64,000 bases of DNA from positions 1 through 64,000 of the forward strand of contig VFJW01000037.1 in the NCBI GenBank assembly GCA_009885845.1, read 5' to 3'. Below the pieces are notes generated by a model. The model ran no database searches. It saw only the letters and a list, made by a program, of their open reading frames with translations, and was not told the origin of the DNA. Shown piece by piece: positions 40,381-50,056 of this stretch (its first letter is position 1; the number at the start of each line of letters is the position of its first letter). The translations under genes were made by a program, and so were the position numbers. Source of the stretch: Geobacter sp. (lineage in GTDB: Bacteria > Desulfobacterota > Desulfuromonadia > Geobacterales > Pseudopelobacteraceae).

Positions 40381-42379
40381 CTTCAACCGTTACATCATAT
40401 AAGGTACTTCCCCGTCCGCCATCGGTAAGTCGTTGTGATGTCAGGGCATTGACCCCTCGATCTCCAGGGATGAATTCTCGCCACCAGACCCCTTCAGTAA
40501 CGACAGTTCCGGGAGGAATCCGCTCCGAAATCAGCAGTGTAAAACGAACTTCTCCCCGGTCATTACCTGCAATCACGGTCTGCCCGTCGGTCAGGCCGCG
40601 TTTCCCGGCATCAACCCGATTCATCAGCAGTTCCATGCAGTGCTGCTTCAGACGCAAATCATCCTGCTCGTAAAAACTTGAATTGAGGGCGAACGGCGTG
40701 ACCGCCGGTTGCAGACGTAATGGATATCCGTCCCGCTCTGAATGAGTCGGGAGCGGGCATGGCAGCGGCTCAACCTCCCGCACATTCAGAATTTCAATTT
40801 TCCCCGAAACCGTCGACCATTCTTTTTTCAGTTCTGTTGGCGGAGTCAGCAGTACTGGATCCCCCTGCCGCAGACGCTCCGTGCCGGCGGCGCTCCGCCA
40901 GGGGTTTTCCGCAACCAGCAGCAACTCTATCAATTCATCTGCAGACAAACGGAAAAAAGATTCCTCCCATCCCATTCCCGCCGCCAGCAGGCTGAAAACC
41001 TCCCAGTTGCTTTTGGCTCCACCAACCGGAGCGATGGCAGCACCGCAGCGCTGGGCATGGTAGCTGCCGTAACAGCGGTACAGATCCGGATGTTCCAGCG
41101 AAGAGGTGGCAGGCAGTACGATATCTGCATATCGGGCGGTATCGGTCAGGAAGCGTTCATGGACTACCGTGAACAGTTCCGTCCGCTCCAACCCCCGGAT
41201 GACGGCATTCTGATCCGGAGCGATAACCGCCGGGTTGGAGTGGTACACATACAGCGACATAACCGGTGGATCGGCCAGTTCGGTCAGTGCAGCTCCCAGC
41301 TGATTCATACTGACCAGTCGCGGCACACGCTCCATGAAATCCTCCCGGGTTACACTCTGAAGAGGGAACGCTCCTCCGGTCGATGTGCCGAGGAAAATGC
41401 CGCCGCCCGGTTTTGACCAGGCGCCGACAGTGGCGGGGAGACAGCTGATTGTCCGTACCGTCATGGCGCCGTTGCCGTAGCGGGTCAGGCCGCTCCCTAA
41501 ACGGATGAAAGGAGCTTTTGCCCCGGCATACTCCCGCGCCATCCGCTCGATGACTTCGGAGGGTAGACCGCAGAGGACAGACATCTGCGCAGGAGAACAG
41601 TCCGGCAGAATCCGCGCGGTCAACTCCTCAAAGCCAAGAACATTGGCGGAGATGAACTCCCGGTCCAGCAGCCCCTCACGTGCAATAACATGCAGCAGGG
41701 CCAACGCCAGAGCGCCATCTCCGCCGGGGCGAACCAGAAACGTTTCATCGGCAGCCTCGCAGGTCGGGGTACGGTACGTGTCTATTGCCCATACCCGTGC
41801 CCCGTTTCGCCGGGCCGACTGGGCATCCCGCATGGCATGGATACTGGTGGCAGCGGCATTGATCCCCCAGAGTATGACCAGGTCGCTCACTTCAACTTCG
41901 GCAGGTTCCATGGCGGGCGTATCCCCCATAAGCGCCTTCCAGCCGGCATCCTTGGCCGGCGAACAGATTGTCCGCTCCAGACGCGATGCGCCCAGTTTGT
42001 TGAAAAAGGCGTGGCCGGCATTGCGCTGCACCAGCCCCATAGTTCCGGCGTATGAATAAGGGAGTATGGCTTCTGCTCCGTGGCTGGCGATGGTCTCCTG
42101 CCAGCGGGTGCAGATAGCTGAAATCGCTTTATCCCAGGAGATCGGTTCAAATTCTCCCGCCCCCTTCTTCCCGACCCGCCTGAGTGGTGTTGTCAACCGC
42201 CGGGGAGAGTGAACGGTCTGCTCATAATGATTCATCTTGGGACAGAGCAGGCCACGAGTGATCGGATGATCCGGATCGCCGCAGACATGAACGGCACGGC
42301 CGTTTTCGACGGTAACCAGCAGGCCGCAGGCATCGGGGCAGTCGTAGGGGCAGACGGAACGGACGGTGGTTTTAGTCAT
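40367..42379 (-). CDS. Molybdopterin oxidoreductase (formate dehydrogenase/BisC-like)
   Basis: CPYDCPDACGLLV...RGLLCPK Fe4S4 motif; molybdopterin and dinucleotide-binding regions. Confidence 0.88.
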   Translation of the reverse strand: MTKTTVRSVCPYDCPDACGLLVTVENGRAVHVCGDPDHPITRGLLCPKMNHYEQTVHSPRRLTTPLRRVGKKGAGEFEPISWDKAISAICTRWQETIASHGAEAILPYSYAGTMGLVQRNAGHAFFNKLGASRLERTICSPAKDAGWKALMGDTPAMEPAEVEVSDLVILWGINAAATSIHAMRDAQSARRNGARVWAIDTYRTPTCEAADETFLVRPGGDGALALALLHVIAREGLLDREFISANVLGFEELTARILPDCSPAQMSVLCGLPSEVIERMAREYAGAKAPFIRLGSGLTRYGNGAMTVRTISCLPATVGAWSKPGGGIFLGTSTGGAFPLQSVTREDFMERVPRLVSMNQLGAALTELADPPVMSLYVYHSNPAVIAPDQNAVIRGLERTELFTVVHERFLTDTARYADIVLPATSSLEHPDLYRCYGSYHAQRCGAAIAPVGGAKSNWEVFSLLAAGMGWEESFFRLSADELIELLLVAENPWRSAAGTERLRQGDPVLLTPPTELKKEWSTVSGKIEILNVREVEPLPCPLPTHSERDGYPLRLQPAVTPFALNSSFYEQDDLRLKQHCMELLMNRVDAGKRGLTDGQTVIAGNDRGEVRFTLLISERIPPGTVVTEGVWWREFIPGDRGVNALTSQRLTDGGRGSTLYDVTVEVRGV

Positions 42380-42409
42380 ATTTCATCCTCTCGGGGCCTC
42401 ATGTAGTGT

Positions 42410-42555
42410 AATTGACGCACCGGTGCACCAGGTCCAGCACCGCCAGCAGCAGGAGCGGCTTGTGCGGCGTTTTTTTTGGTGACCTCGGCCCAGGTCGCGC
42501 CGGGGGCGTGGTTGAGGGAGGCAAAGTGTTTGATGGCGGTAGTTAGAGAGATCAT
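42410..42555 (-). pseudogene. HNH endonuclease N-terminal remnant with frameshift in an A8 run
   Basis: MISLTTAIKHFASLNHAPGATWAEVTKK then, in the shifted frame, PHKPLLLLAVLDLVHR. Confidence 0.55.
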
Positions 42556-42628
42556 GGCCTTGACATTATTGTGACTCAGTATGGAGTTGAGACACGACCC
42601 CTATGTGCCCATCCCTATGTTGCTCCCC

Positions 42629-43792
42629 TTATCGCGGCAGAAATTGAGGGAAACTGTCCGGCTTGAGATCCAGCAGGAACTCCTCACACGGGAGGCACAA
42701 AATATCATCTATCAATAAACGCTCATTACCGCGATACAACAACCAGCGACAGCTCTCCGGAAAGTCCTCAGCGAATTTTTTCAAACCGCGCAGGTCCTCC
42801 GGTCTCACCCTGACGGAGTTCTTGACTTCCAGCGCATGAAAACCGTTTTCGCCGTACACCACGAAATCAATTTCCACCTTCGACCGCGTCTGCCAGTAAT
42901 GCAGACGATGATTGCCTCCGGAATAATCGCACCATGCCCGGAGATGCTGGGCGACAAGACCTTCCAGGGCAGCACCTTCGATCTCTGCGGGCGCATCCAG
43001 TAGTCCTGCAGGGCGATTGGCACGAAAGACTCCGGCATCAAAAAAGTAGAATTTGGGATGCACCGCCAGTTCGCGCTGTGCCCGCCTGGTGAATACCGGC
43101 ACGCGGAATGCCAGCAGCAGATCCTCCAGAATCTCCAGAAAACCTTCCACGGTTTTGCGGTTTACATGGCACTCACGGGCCACGTTCGCCAGATTGAGCA
43201 CGGCGCCATGGGAAAAGCTGATGGCTTCAAGGAAGCGGGAAAAGCTGCCGACAGAGCGCACCATCCCTTCCATCTGCACCTCCTCACGCAAATAGAGGCC
43301 ATTATAGGCGCGCAGGATTTCCTTCGGGTCCTTTGCCGCCAGCACAACCGGCAGCATCCCGAGGCGCAGGGCTTTGTCAAGCTGAAAACCGGACCCGAGT
43401 TCGGCTGCCATAAACGGATGAAGCGATTTCTGTGCGGCGCGCCCTCCAAGAAGATTCACCCCGGCTCGCCGCAATTTACGGGCGCTTGAACCGGTAAAAA
43501 TGAACTGCACGTTTCGCTTCTCTTCGATCAGAAGATGGGCAACTTCCAGCAGGTCGGGAAGTTTCTGGACTTCGTCAACAACAACCTGTCTGGTATCGGG
43601 TCTGGCGGCAAGCAGTTCACGCAGCCGTTCAGGGCGTGCAGACATCGACCGCACGGTCTCGGGATCCAGCAGGTCAATCCGGAGGGCATCAGGAAAGAGC
43701 CTTTGCGTCAGCCAGGTTTTGCCAGTGCCGCGAGGACCGAGGAGAAAAAAGTGATCAGCTGGAGGCGTGAAATATCGTGGCGTTGATTCCAT
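42629..43792 (-). CDS. AAA ATPase with DUF4143-like C-terminus
   Basis: LLGPRGTGKTWL Walker A; VVDEVQKLPDLL Walker B; C-terminal YWQTRSKVEIDFVVYG...ALEVKNS. Confidence 0.88.
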   Translation of the reverse strand: MESTPRYFTPPADHFFLLGPRGTGKTWLTQRLFPDALRIDLLDPETVRSMSARPERLRELLAARPDTRQVVVDEVQKLPDLLEVAHLLIEEKRNVQFIFTGSSARKLRRAGVNLLGGRAAQKSLHPFMAAELGSGFQLDKALRLGMLPVVLAAKDPKEILRAYNGLYLREEVQMEGMVRSVGSFSRFLEAISFSHGAVLNLANVARECHVNRKTVEGFLEILEDLLLAFRVPVFTRRAQRELAVHPKFYFFDAGVFRANRPAGLLDAPAEIEGAALEGLVAQHLRAWCDYSGGNHRLHYWQTRSKVEIDFVVYGENGFHALEVKNSVRVRPEDLRGLKKFAEDFPESCRWLLYRGNERLLIDDILCLPCEEFLLDLKPDSFPQFLPR

Positions 43793-43895
43793 AATGTGTC
43801 GCATTATGGAATCAGTGAGAGTATTTTGCAAGAATTAAATGTCTGCTGAGCTGTAGTTTATGATTGCCGGGGTGATCGATGCAAGTGCGAATGTC

Positions 43896-43955
43896 AAAAA
43901 GTCAAGCCTGACCCCAAAGCCCTTCCAAAAGTCAAGCCCTTCCCAAAGCCCTTCC
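43896..43955. repeat. Degenerate tandem direct repeat
   Basis: AAAAAGTCAAGCCTGACCCCAAAGCCCTTCC then AAAAGTCAAGCCCTTCCCAAAGCCCTTCC. Confidence 0.6.
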
Positions 43956-43978
43956 TGCCATTATCTTTAATAATTACC

Positions 43979-45262
43979 CTACAGCAGGGAGTGATGTTCA
44001 AGAATCCTCTTTGTCTCGACCGGACTCACTCCGGCCTGCTCTGCAAAATCAGGCCAGGCGGCAACCGCCTCCCGAACGTGCTGTATGACTTTCTGGGCTG
44101 TGCCGATACCGAACCGGTTTGCAACCGCCAGCAGATCGTCCTGCGTAATTCCTGAAAACTTTCCATTCACAGACATCAAATGTTGCCAGGTCCATTCTCC
44201 ATCTGGATTATAGGCATAGGTCACATCATAGGCCGGTGCCAGCTCCCAGCGCCCACCCTCTTGCAGAATGAAAGAAATATTCTTGGTGTGGTCATCACAA
44301 TTGGCCGCCATGACGTTGAAAGCCATGCGCCGGAACGCCTCCTCAAGTGCGGAATAATCCAGCCCCAGACGGATAACGGTCTGCAGAAGCTGGCTATAAT
44401 CATGGCTGGCCTTCTGCTTATAGTCCAGGTGGGCCATGGCGCAGAGCGACTGCAGGTGGTGCTTGCGGTTTTCCTGCCGATCAAAGCGCAACGTCATGAA
44501 GTGTGCCCGACCATTCTCTTCCAGCAGGCGGCAGGGTGACATGGCAATGCCTGCGGCGCAGGCCATCAGGTAGTAGGCATACTCGATGCGGCCATAATCC
44601 TGCGTGCCGCCCAACTCCAGATCAGCGCCCATGCCGTCGAACTTGAGCAGCCAGTGCTCGAATCCGGGCTCAACACCGAATTGCCCCGGCCGGATTTCGT
44701 CAGTGGCTGGATTCCAGGCAATGGCCGCCTTGGCCCGTGCCCCCCCCGCCGAGGTGCCAACCTGGATGATCTGCGCAAGTGCTGCCTTGGCAAGGTGGTC
44801 CGAACCCAGTTCGCCATGAACAGCCTGACGGGCACTCTCGACCAGGCGGGAAAGCTTGATGGCCGTTCTGCTGGCAATGGCAGGCGTCCGGGCCGGCTTG
44901 AATTCCAGCGCTCCCATGCCGCGCTTCCCCATATAGGCCAGACGATCAAGCGGCGTCACCTGTTTCTTGTCGATACCCTTCCCCGCCATCCAGGCATCAA
45001 TCAGGGCATTGCCGAAATCGTCCGGCAGGGCGTCCGCCAGCATTGCCGGCAAACGTTTGAAACTCAACTCAGGAAGATCGACAAAGACGAACGGTTCGCG
45101 GGCTTCGCCCAGCGGCATGGTAAGCGGGGCCAGCTCGATGCCCGACTTGACAAATTTGCTGTCATACTCGAAGGCGTAGTACCCCAGGTTCGGCGCCAGC
45201 GCCACCGCGCCGACGGTCTTGCCCCAGATGCGCACCTCGATGGCCTGAACCGGTTTATACAT
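43979..45262 (-). CDS. HipA-family serine/threonine kinase toxin
   Basis: LPDDFGNALIDAWM, YKQKASHDYSQLLQ, AFNVMAANCDDHTKNISFI, LAPAYDVTYAY. Confidence 0.92.
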   Translation of the reverse strand: MYKPVQAIEVRIWGKTVGAVALAPNLGYYAFEYDSKFVKSGIELAPLTMPLGEAREPFVFVDLPELSFKRLPAMLADALPDDFGNALIDAWMAGKGIDKKQVTPLDRLAYMGKRGMGALEFKPARTPAIASRTAIKLSRLVESARQAVHGELGSDHLAKAALAQIIQVGTSAGGARAKAAIAWNPATDEIRPGQFGVEPGFEHWLLKFDGMGADLELGGTQDYGRIEYAYYLMACAAGIAMSPCRLLEENGRAHFMTLRFDRQENRKHHLQSLCAMAHLDYKQKASHDYSQLLQTVIRLGLDYSALEEAFRRMAFNVMAANCDDHTKNISFILQEGGRWELAPAYDVTYAYNPDGEWTWQHLMSVNGKFSGITQDDLLAVANRFGIGTAQKVIQHVREAVAAWPDFAEQAGVSPVETKRILEHHSLL

Positions 45263-45566
45263 GGGGAGTCTCTTTGCTTTTGGAAGCACGTTGTCGCGGC
45301 TGTTTGGCTTTCAGCATCTGCATCGGGCTGATGCCTACTATCGGTGCCAGGGTCTTAAGCCAGCCTGCCCGCCCCAGGGAGCGCAGAACCTTCACCAGAG
45401 AAGTCAATGTTGCCCCTCTGCCGTTTTCAAGATTTTTCACGGCATTGAGCGCAACACCGGCCTGCTCGGCAAGCTGGCGCTGGTCGATGTTCCGGCGCAG
45501 ACGCAGATCGCGCAGTTGCTGGCCGAACTCAATTTCCATCTCTTCCGGCGTTTTTGAACTTTGCAT
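45255..45566 (-). CDS. HipB-like HTH (XRE family) antitoxin
   Basis: LRDLRLRRNIDQRQLAEQAGVALNAVKNLENGRGATLTSLVKVLRSL; overlaps hipA start. Confidence 0.9.
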   Translation of the reverse strand: MQSSKTPEEMEIEFGQQLRDLRLRRNIDQRQLAEQAGVALNAVKNLENGRGATLTSLVKVLRSLGRAGWLKTLAPIVGISPMQMLKAKQPRQRASKSKETPHV

Positions 45567-45734
45567 AAAAATCCTTTTTAGGCCTCTTGATGCAATTACT
45601 GTAACTAATAGACTTAAAATAGTCCATTATTTGTTTATATCCACAGGCCGATGGCCTGGGCTATCCACGGATGCAGACGCTTGATCTCATCCCGTACCAG
45701 AATTCCGGTGACAGCTTACTTAATTCCTGGCCTC

Positions 45735-45870
45735 TCACTTCATCTTCTTTCGTCCCGGCGGCAGGAAATTCTCCCCCGTTACAAACTCCTGCCGGGTTTA
45801 TCCTCAAGATCCCGGCGGGCCTTGCGGGCGATGCCGCCGCCCTTCTTCCCCGCTGCCTTATATCCTCACT
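45735..45870 (-). pseudogene. C-terminal remnant resembling BRO/DinD-type (phage antirepressor-like) proteins
   Basis: KAAGKKGGGIARKARRDLEDKPGRS (one frame) continuing FVTGENFLPPGRKKMK* (another frame). Confidence 0.4.
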
Positions 45871-46122
45871 CCCCATCCGTCCCAATCAACCCTTTTGCAT
45901 CGCTTCCATCAAGCTCAAGAAACGATAGCGAGCAATTAATGTCGTTAATCGTTGTGAATTGCAACTAATTTTGTCGCTAACCGTCGCGAGCAGCGTAGTG
46001 AGAGCAGTCGCGATGTATCGCATGGTGAGCACAACTGATAATCAGCTTTTCCCGCTGTTACTATCGTGATATATAGGAACTTCTCAAATTGATTGAATAT
46101 AACGCGACCCGAGAGGTTTATC

Positions 46123-46683
46123 ATGACACAACAGCCTGAAATTCTGCATTACGCCGTCACCGTGGTCGGCAAGGACCGCCCCGGTATCGTGGCCGCCATC
46201 ACCGAAGGGCTGTTCAACCTCGGCTGCAATATCGCCGATTCCAGCTGCACCATGCTGGCGGGTGAATTTGCAATGATTCTGATTGTGTCTCTGAAAAGAC
46301 CGTTCAGTAAATCACGGCTGATTGAAGAACTGAAACCGGTCTGCGACCGGATCGGGATGACACTCGGCGTGCGCACTCTTCATGCCGATGAGATCGCGCG
46401 TCAGGAAACCGACGGGGAGATCTGCATGATCTCCGTGTATGGTGCCGACCAGCCGGGTATCGTCTATCGAGTCACCCGCGAACTGGCTGCTCGCAGCATA
46501 AACATCACCGACCTCAACACCAAGCTGATCGGTACTGCCGAGGAACCGGTCTACGTATTGATGTTGGAGGTGGCTCTGCCGGAGGGCGAAACTCCTGAAG
46601 GAGTTGAACACACGCTGGCTGCACTGAAAAAAGAGCTGAACATCGAAATCGGCGTGCGGATTATCACTCCGGTGGCTTTCTAA
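46123..46683 (+). CDS. Double-ACT domain protein (GcvR-like)
   Basis: VTVVGKDRPGIVAAITEGLFNLGCNIADSSCTML; second ACT SVYGADQPGIVYRVTRELA. Confidence 0.85.
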   Translation: MTQQPEILHYAVTVVGKDRPGIVAAITEGLFNLGCNIADSSCTMLAGEFAMILIVSLKRPFSKSRLIEELKPVCDRIGMTLGVRTLHADEIARQETDGEICMISVYGADQPGIVYRVTRELAARSINITDLNTKLIGTAEEPVYVLMLEVALPEGETPEGVEHTLAALKKELNIEIGVRIITPVAF

Positions 46684-46685
46684 CG

Positions 46686-47189
46686 ATGCCGGTTCAACCG
46701 ATTTTACGATATCCACACCCGGTCCTGAAAAAACTCTGCCATCGGGTCGAAAAAATCGACCGGAGCATCCGTGATCTGATTCAGGATCTGGTCGACACAA
46801 TGCACGAAGGACCCGGGTCGGTTGGCGTCGCCGCCTCGCAAATCGGCGTCACACTCAGGGTCTGTGTGGTGGATGTTTCCAAAAACCGTCACGGTAAAGA
46901 GAATAATCACGGCCTGCTGCTCATGATCAATCCGGAGATCACCGCGCGCAGCGGCTCTGCGACCATGCGCGAGGGGTGCATGAGTGTGCCCGACTACACC
47001 GGCGATGTCGACCGATCGACCACGATTACGCTGCAGTTCACCCTGCCGGATGGAACTTTACAAGAGATTACGTCGAGCGGCTTTGAAGCGGTTGCTATCC
47101 AGCACGAAATGGATCATCTGGATGGGATCCTGTTTCTTGACCGGGTGACCAGTATCAAGACCGGACTTTTCCGGCGGAAAAACTATTGA
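46686..47189 (+). CDS. def: Peptide deformylase
   Basis: GVAASQIGV, EGCMSVPDY, QHEMDHLDGILFLD. Confidence 0.95.
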   Translation: MPVQPILRYPHPVLKKLCHRVEKIDRSIRDLIQDLVDTMHEGPGSVGVAASQIGVTLRVCVVDVSKNRHGKENNHGLLLMINPEITARSGSATMREGCMSVPDYTGDVDRSTTITLQFTLPDGTLQEITSSGFEAVAIQHEMDHLDGILFLDRVTSIKTGLFRRKNY

Positions 47190-47208
47190 CAGATGCGGAG
47201 TAGAAACC

Positions 47209-47754
47209 ATGTCGGATCTTTTAACCAAAAAGGAACAGAAAGAACTGCTGAAGATCGCCCGGGAAACGATTGCTGCGTATGTCACCAACCGGAAGGTCCC
47301 GGCTGCGGCACCGACATCACCGGGACTGAACTTTCACTCCGGCTGTTTTGTCACTGTCAAGCAGAAGGGAGAATTGCGGGGGTGCATCGGCAATTTCGTT
47401 TCCGGCCAGCCACTGTATCAGCTGGTACAGGAGATGGCGGTCTCAGCTGCCACCCGTGATCCCCGTTTTTACCCGATGAAGGCCGAGGATCTGGCCGATT
47501 TTGCGCTGGATATTTCAGTACTCTCGCCGCTGCGAAAAGCTGCTTCGGTTGATGAGATTACGGTCGGCACTCATGGTATCTACATCGTAAAAGGAAGTTA
47601 TCGGGGGGTTCTGCTTCCACAGGTTGCGACTGAATACGGCTGGAATCGCGACCAGTTCCTGCAGCATACCTGCATCAAAGCCGGCCTGCCGCAGGATGCC
47701 TGGCAAGGGGAATGTGACCTCTACATCTTCAGCGCTCAGGTGTTCGGGGAGTAA
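47209..47754 (+). CDS. AMMECR1-domain protein (AmmeMemoRadiSam protein A-like)
   Basis: GCFVTVKQKGELRGCIGNF, AATRDPRFYPM, GVLLPQVATEYGW. Confidence 0.9.
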   Translation: MSDLLTKKEQKELLKIARETIAAYVTNRKVPAAAPTSPGLNFHSGCFVTVKQKGELRGCIGNFVSGQPLYQLVQEMAVSAATRDPRFYPMKAEDLADFALDISVLSPLRKAASVDEITVGTHGIYIVKGSYRGVLLPQVATEYGWNRDQFLQHTCIKAGLPQDAWQGECDLYIFSAQVFGE

Positions 47755-48623
47755 GCAATCCCGCGCGCCAGCTCTTCAAACTCACCATCAAGCGGTGCAG
47801 TGACCGTAACCTCTCCACATCTGGAACTCTGAAACGTCATCGCCGAGCAGTGCAGCATCATCCGCCCGGCTGTCTGGCCGCCATAGGTCGTGTCGCCGAG
47901 AATCGGCAGACCAACTGAGGCGAGATGCACCCGGATCTGGTGGGTACGCCCGGTCAGCGGACGTGCTTCTATCAGGGAGATGTCACCTGATGATGCAACC
48001 GTCCGGAATTCGGTTTGTGACGATTTGCCCCCTTCAACAATGCCGTAACACGCCGATGTAACCTTTCCAATCGGCGCATCTACTATCCAGCGCTCCTGCT
48101 CCGGACGGCCTGAAACCAGCGCGAGATAAAGTTTATCGACCAGACCATTCTGGAATTGCTTCGAGAGCCGGGCGGCGCCCTGCCTGCTTTTCGGAAAAAT
48201 CATCGCTCCGGACGTACCACGATCAAGGCGATGAACAACCCGGGCCGGCTCGCTGTTCCCCTGCGCCTTGAAATATTCGGCGACCCAGTATTCGAGCGTC
48301 CCCTTCAGCTGATACGGGGTGCGTTGGCTGTTGATCCCGGCCGGTTTGGTGACCGCAATCAGCTCCGCGTCCTCGTACAGTAGCGCCTCCGGCGGAAGCA
48401 GCAGTTCCTGGAACCGACCCGTTTCCATGACACCGATCTCGATGATATCTCCCGCTTTGACACTCCGTGACGCCACCCGCACCAGCGCGACGTTGACCGT
48501 GCAGCCGCCTCGGTCAATAATACGGCGTGCCTCCGATTTACTAACCCCCGCGCAGAGTGTCGCCACGGCATCATCCAGACGGAGGTTGTGCTGCTCTTTT
48601 CCAACAGTTTTTCTCAGTATCAT
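47736..48623 (-). CDS. RluA-family pseudouridine synthase
   Basis: S4-like N-terminus; VVHRLDRGTSGAMIFPKS; TGRTHQIRVHLASVGLPILGD. Confidence 0.93.
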   Translation of the reverse strand: MILRKTVGKEQHNLRLDDAVATLCAGVSKSEARRIIDRGGCTVNVALVRVASRSVKAGDIIEIGVMETGRFQELLLPPEALLYEDAELIAVTKPAGINSQRTPYQLKGTLEYWVAEYFKAQGNSEPARVVHRLDRGTSGAMIFPKSRQGAARLSKQFQNGLVDKLYLALVSGRPEQERWIVDAPIGKVTSACYGIVEGGKSSQTEFRTVASSGDISLIEARPLTGRTHQIRVHLASVGLPILGDTTYGGQTAGRMMLHCSAMTFQSSRCGEVTVTAPLDGEFEELARGIAYSPNT

Positions 48624-48707
48624 GCAGTTCGTAGTACCCTTTTTAGCAACCGATTACAAACAAATCCTTTGTGGCAAAAGCCACCCGATTCTGCTAACCT
48701 CCGCATT

Positions 48708-49298
48708 ATGACAAACACCTCCTCCCCCACCATACCGGCACTGCGCGGGCCGGTGACGCTATCGCACCTGTTCTTGTGCAGTTTTATCCGTGACGGAGAT
48801 CGGGCGATTGATGCGACCTGCGGAAACGGGCATGACACCCTGCTGCTAGCCAGTCTGGTGGGCAATTATGGTCGTGTCTGGGGATTTGATATTCAGCAGC
48901 AGGCGATTACCGAAACCGTCCGCAGGGTGACTGAAGCAAATCTTTCCGGGCGGGTGACACTCCTGCATACCGGACACGAAGAGATGGCACGGCATGTCCT
49001 CTCCCCGGTTCAGGTCGTGCTGTTTAATCTTGGATACCGCCCCGGCGGGGACCGCACTATTATCACCCGTCCCGATACAACTGTCGTCGCTCTGACACTT
49101 TCGCTCTGCCTCCTGTCAACGGGTGGTATTATTATAGTTACTGTGTACCCCGGCCATGAAGGTGGTTTGGCGGAACAGTCTGCCGTCGAGAACTGGGCAG
49201 CGGGGCTTGATCCACATTCTTTTCACTGCTGGCGCATGGGACAAACCAACGTCGCCCGGAATGCCCCTTATCTGCTGTTCATCCAGAAATCGCTCTGA
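48708..49298 (+). CDS. Class I SAM-dependent (rRNA-type) methyltransferase
   Basis: AIDATCGNGHDTLLLASLVG; FNLGYRPGGD; VYPGHEGG. Confidence 0.85.
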   Translation: MTNTSSPTIPALRGPVTLSHLFLCSFIRDGDRAIDATCGNGHDTLLLASLVGNYGRVWGFDIQQQAITETVRRVTEANLSGRVTLLHTGHEEMARHVLSPVQVVLFNLGYRPGGDRTIITRPDTTVVALTLSLCLLSTGGIIIVTVYPGHEGGLAEQSAVENWAAGLDPHSFHCWRMGQTNVARNAPYLLFIQKSL

Positions 49299-49374
49299 CT
49301 TCCATCCTCTCAGCTACTTATCCTACCAAAAAACGAGAAATTTTTATTGACTTCCTACATACAAATCGCTAAAC

Positions 49375-49392
49375 GGAATGAACGTTCATTCC
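49375..49392. promoter_or_regulatory. Palindromic operator for TetR regulator
   Basis: GGAATGAACGTTCATTCC, perfect 18-bp palindrome just upstream of the TetR gene. Confidence 0.8.
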
Positions 49393-49415
49393 TATTTGCA
49401 GGAGAAGATATAAAC

Positions 49416-49991
49416 ATGTCAAAACTGGACAAGCGTGATGAGATTGCTCGTGCCGCTCTGGAGCTAATTGCCGGGCATGGCTTTCACGGCGCACCGATGG
49501 CGATGATTGCCGACCGTGCCGGAGTCGGAGCCGGGACGATCTATCGCTACTTCGAGAACAAGGACGTGCTGATTAACGAGTTGTACCGCGACCTTGAAGA
49601 AAGAATCTACCCGACTATTCTTGATGGGTACGTTCCGGAGAAACCGATCCGCGAGCGGTTTCTCCACCTGGGTGCGGCACTGTTGCGCTACTTTATTGGA
49701 AACCCGCTCGACTTCCGTTATCTGGAGCAGTTTCACAACTCTCCCTATGGTGTGGAGTATCGTCGAGATAAGATTCTGGGGGAAAATGAAGGGTGCGACG
49801 TTTTTCGTGAACTCTTTGAAGAAGGAATAACGCAGCAGGTCATGAAAGAGTTCCCACTGGTCATTCTATTTGCCCTCTCCTTCGGACCGCTTCTGGCTGT
49901 AGCACGGGATCACATTCTCGGCTTCATCACGCTTGAAGAGATGCTGATCGCTCAAACCGTTGAGGCGTGCTGGGACGCGATACATAAATAA
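49416..49991 (+). CDS. TetR/AcrR-family regulator
   Basis: EIARAALELIAGHGFHGAPMAMIADRAGVGAGTIYRYFENKDVLINELY. Confidence 0.93.
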   Translation: MSKLDKRDEIARAALELIAGHGFHGAPMAMIADRAGVGAGTIYRYFENKDVLINELYRDLEERIYPTILDGYVPEKPIRERFLHLGAALLRYFIGNPLDFRYLEQFHNSPYGVEYRRDKILGENEGCDVFRELFEEGITQQVMKEFPLVILFALSFGPLLAVARDHILGFITLEEMLIAQTVEACWDAIHK

Positions 49992-50056
49992 CACACAGGT
50001 TCACGATACTATTTTTTACTGACATAACCAATTACTCCAACGTATCGAGGTATTAC

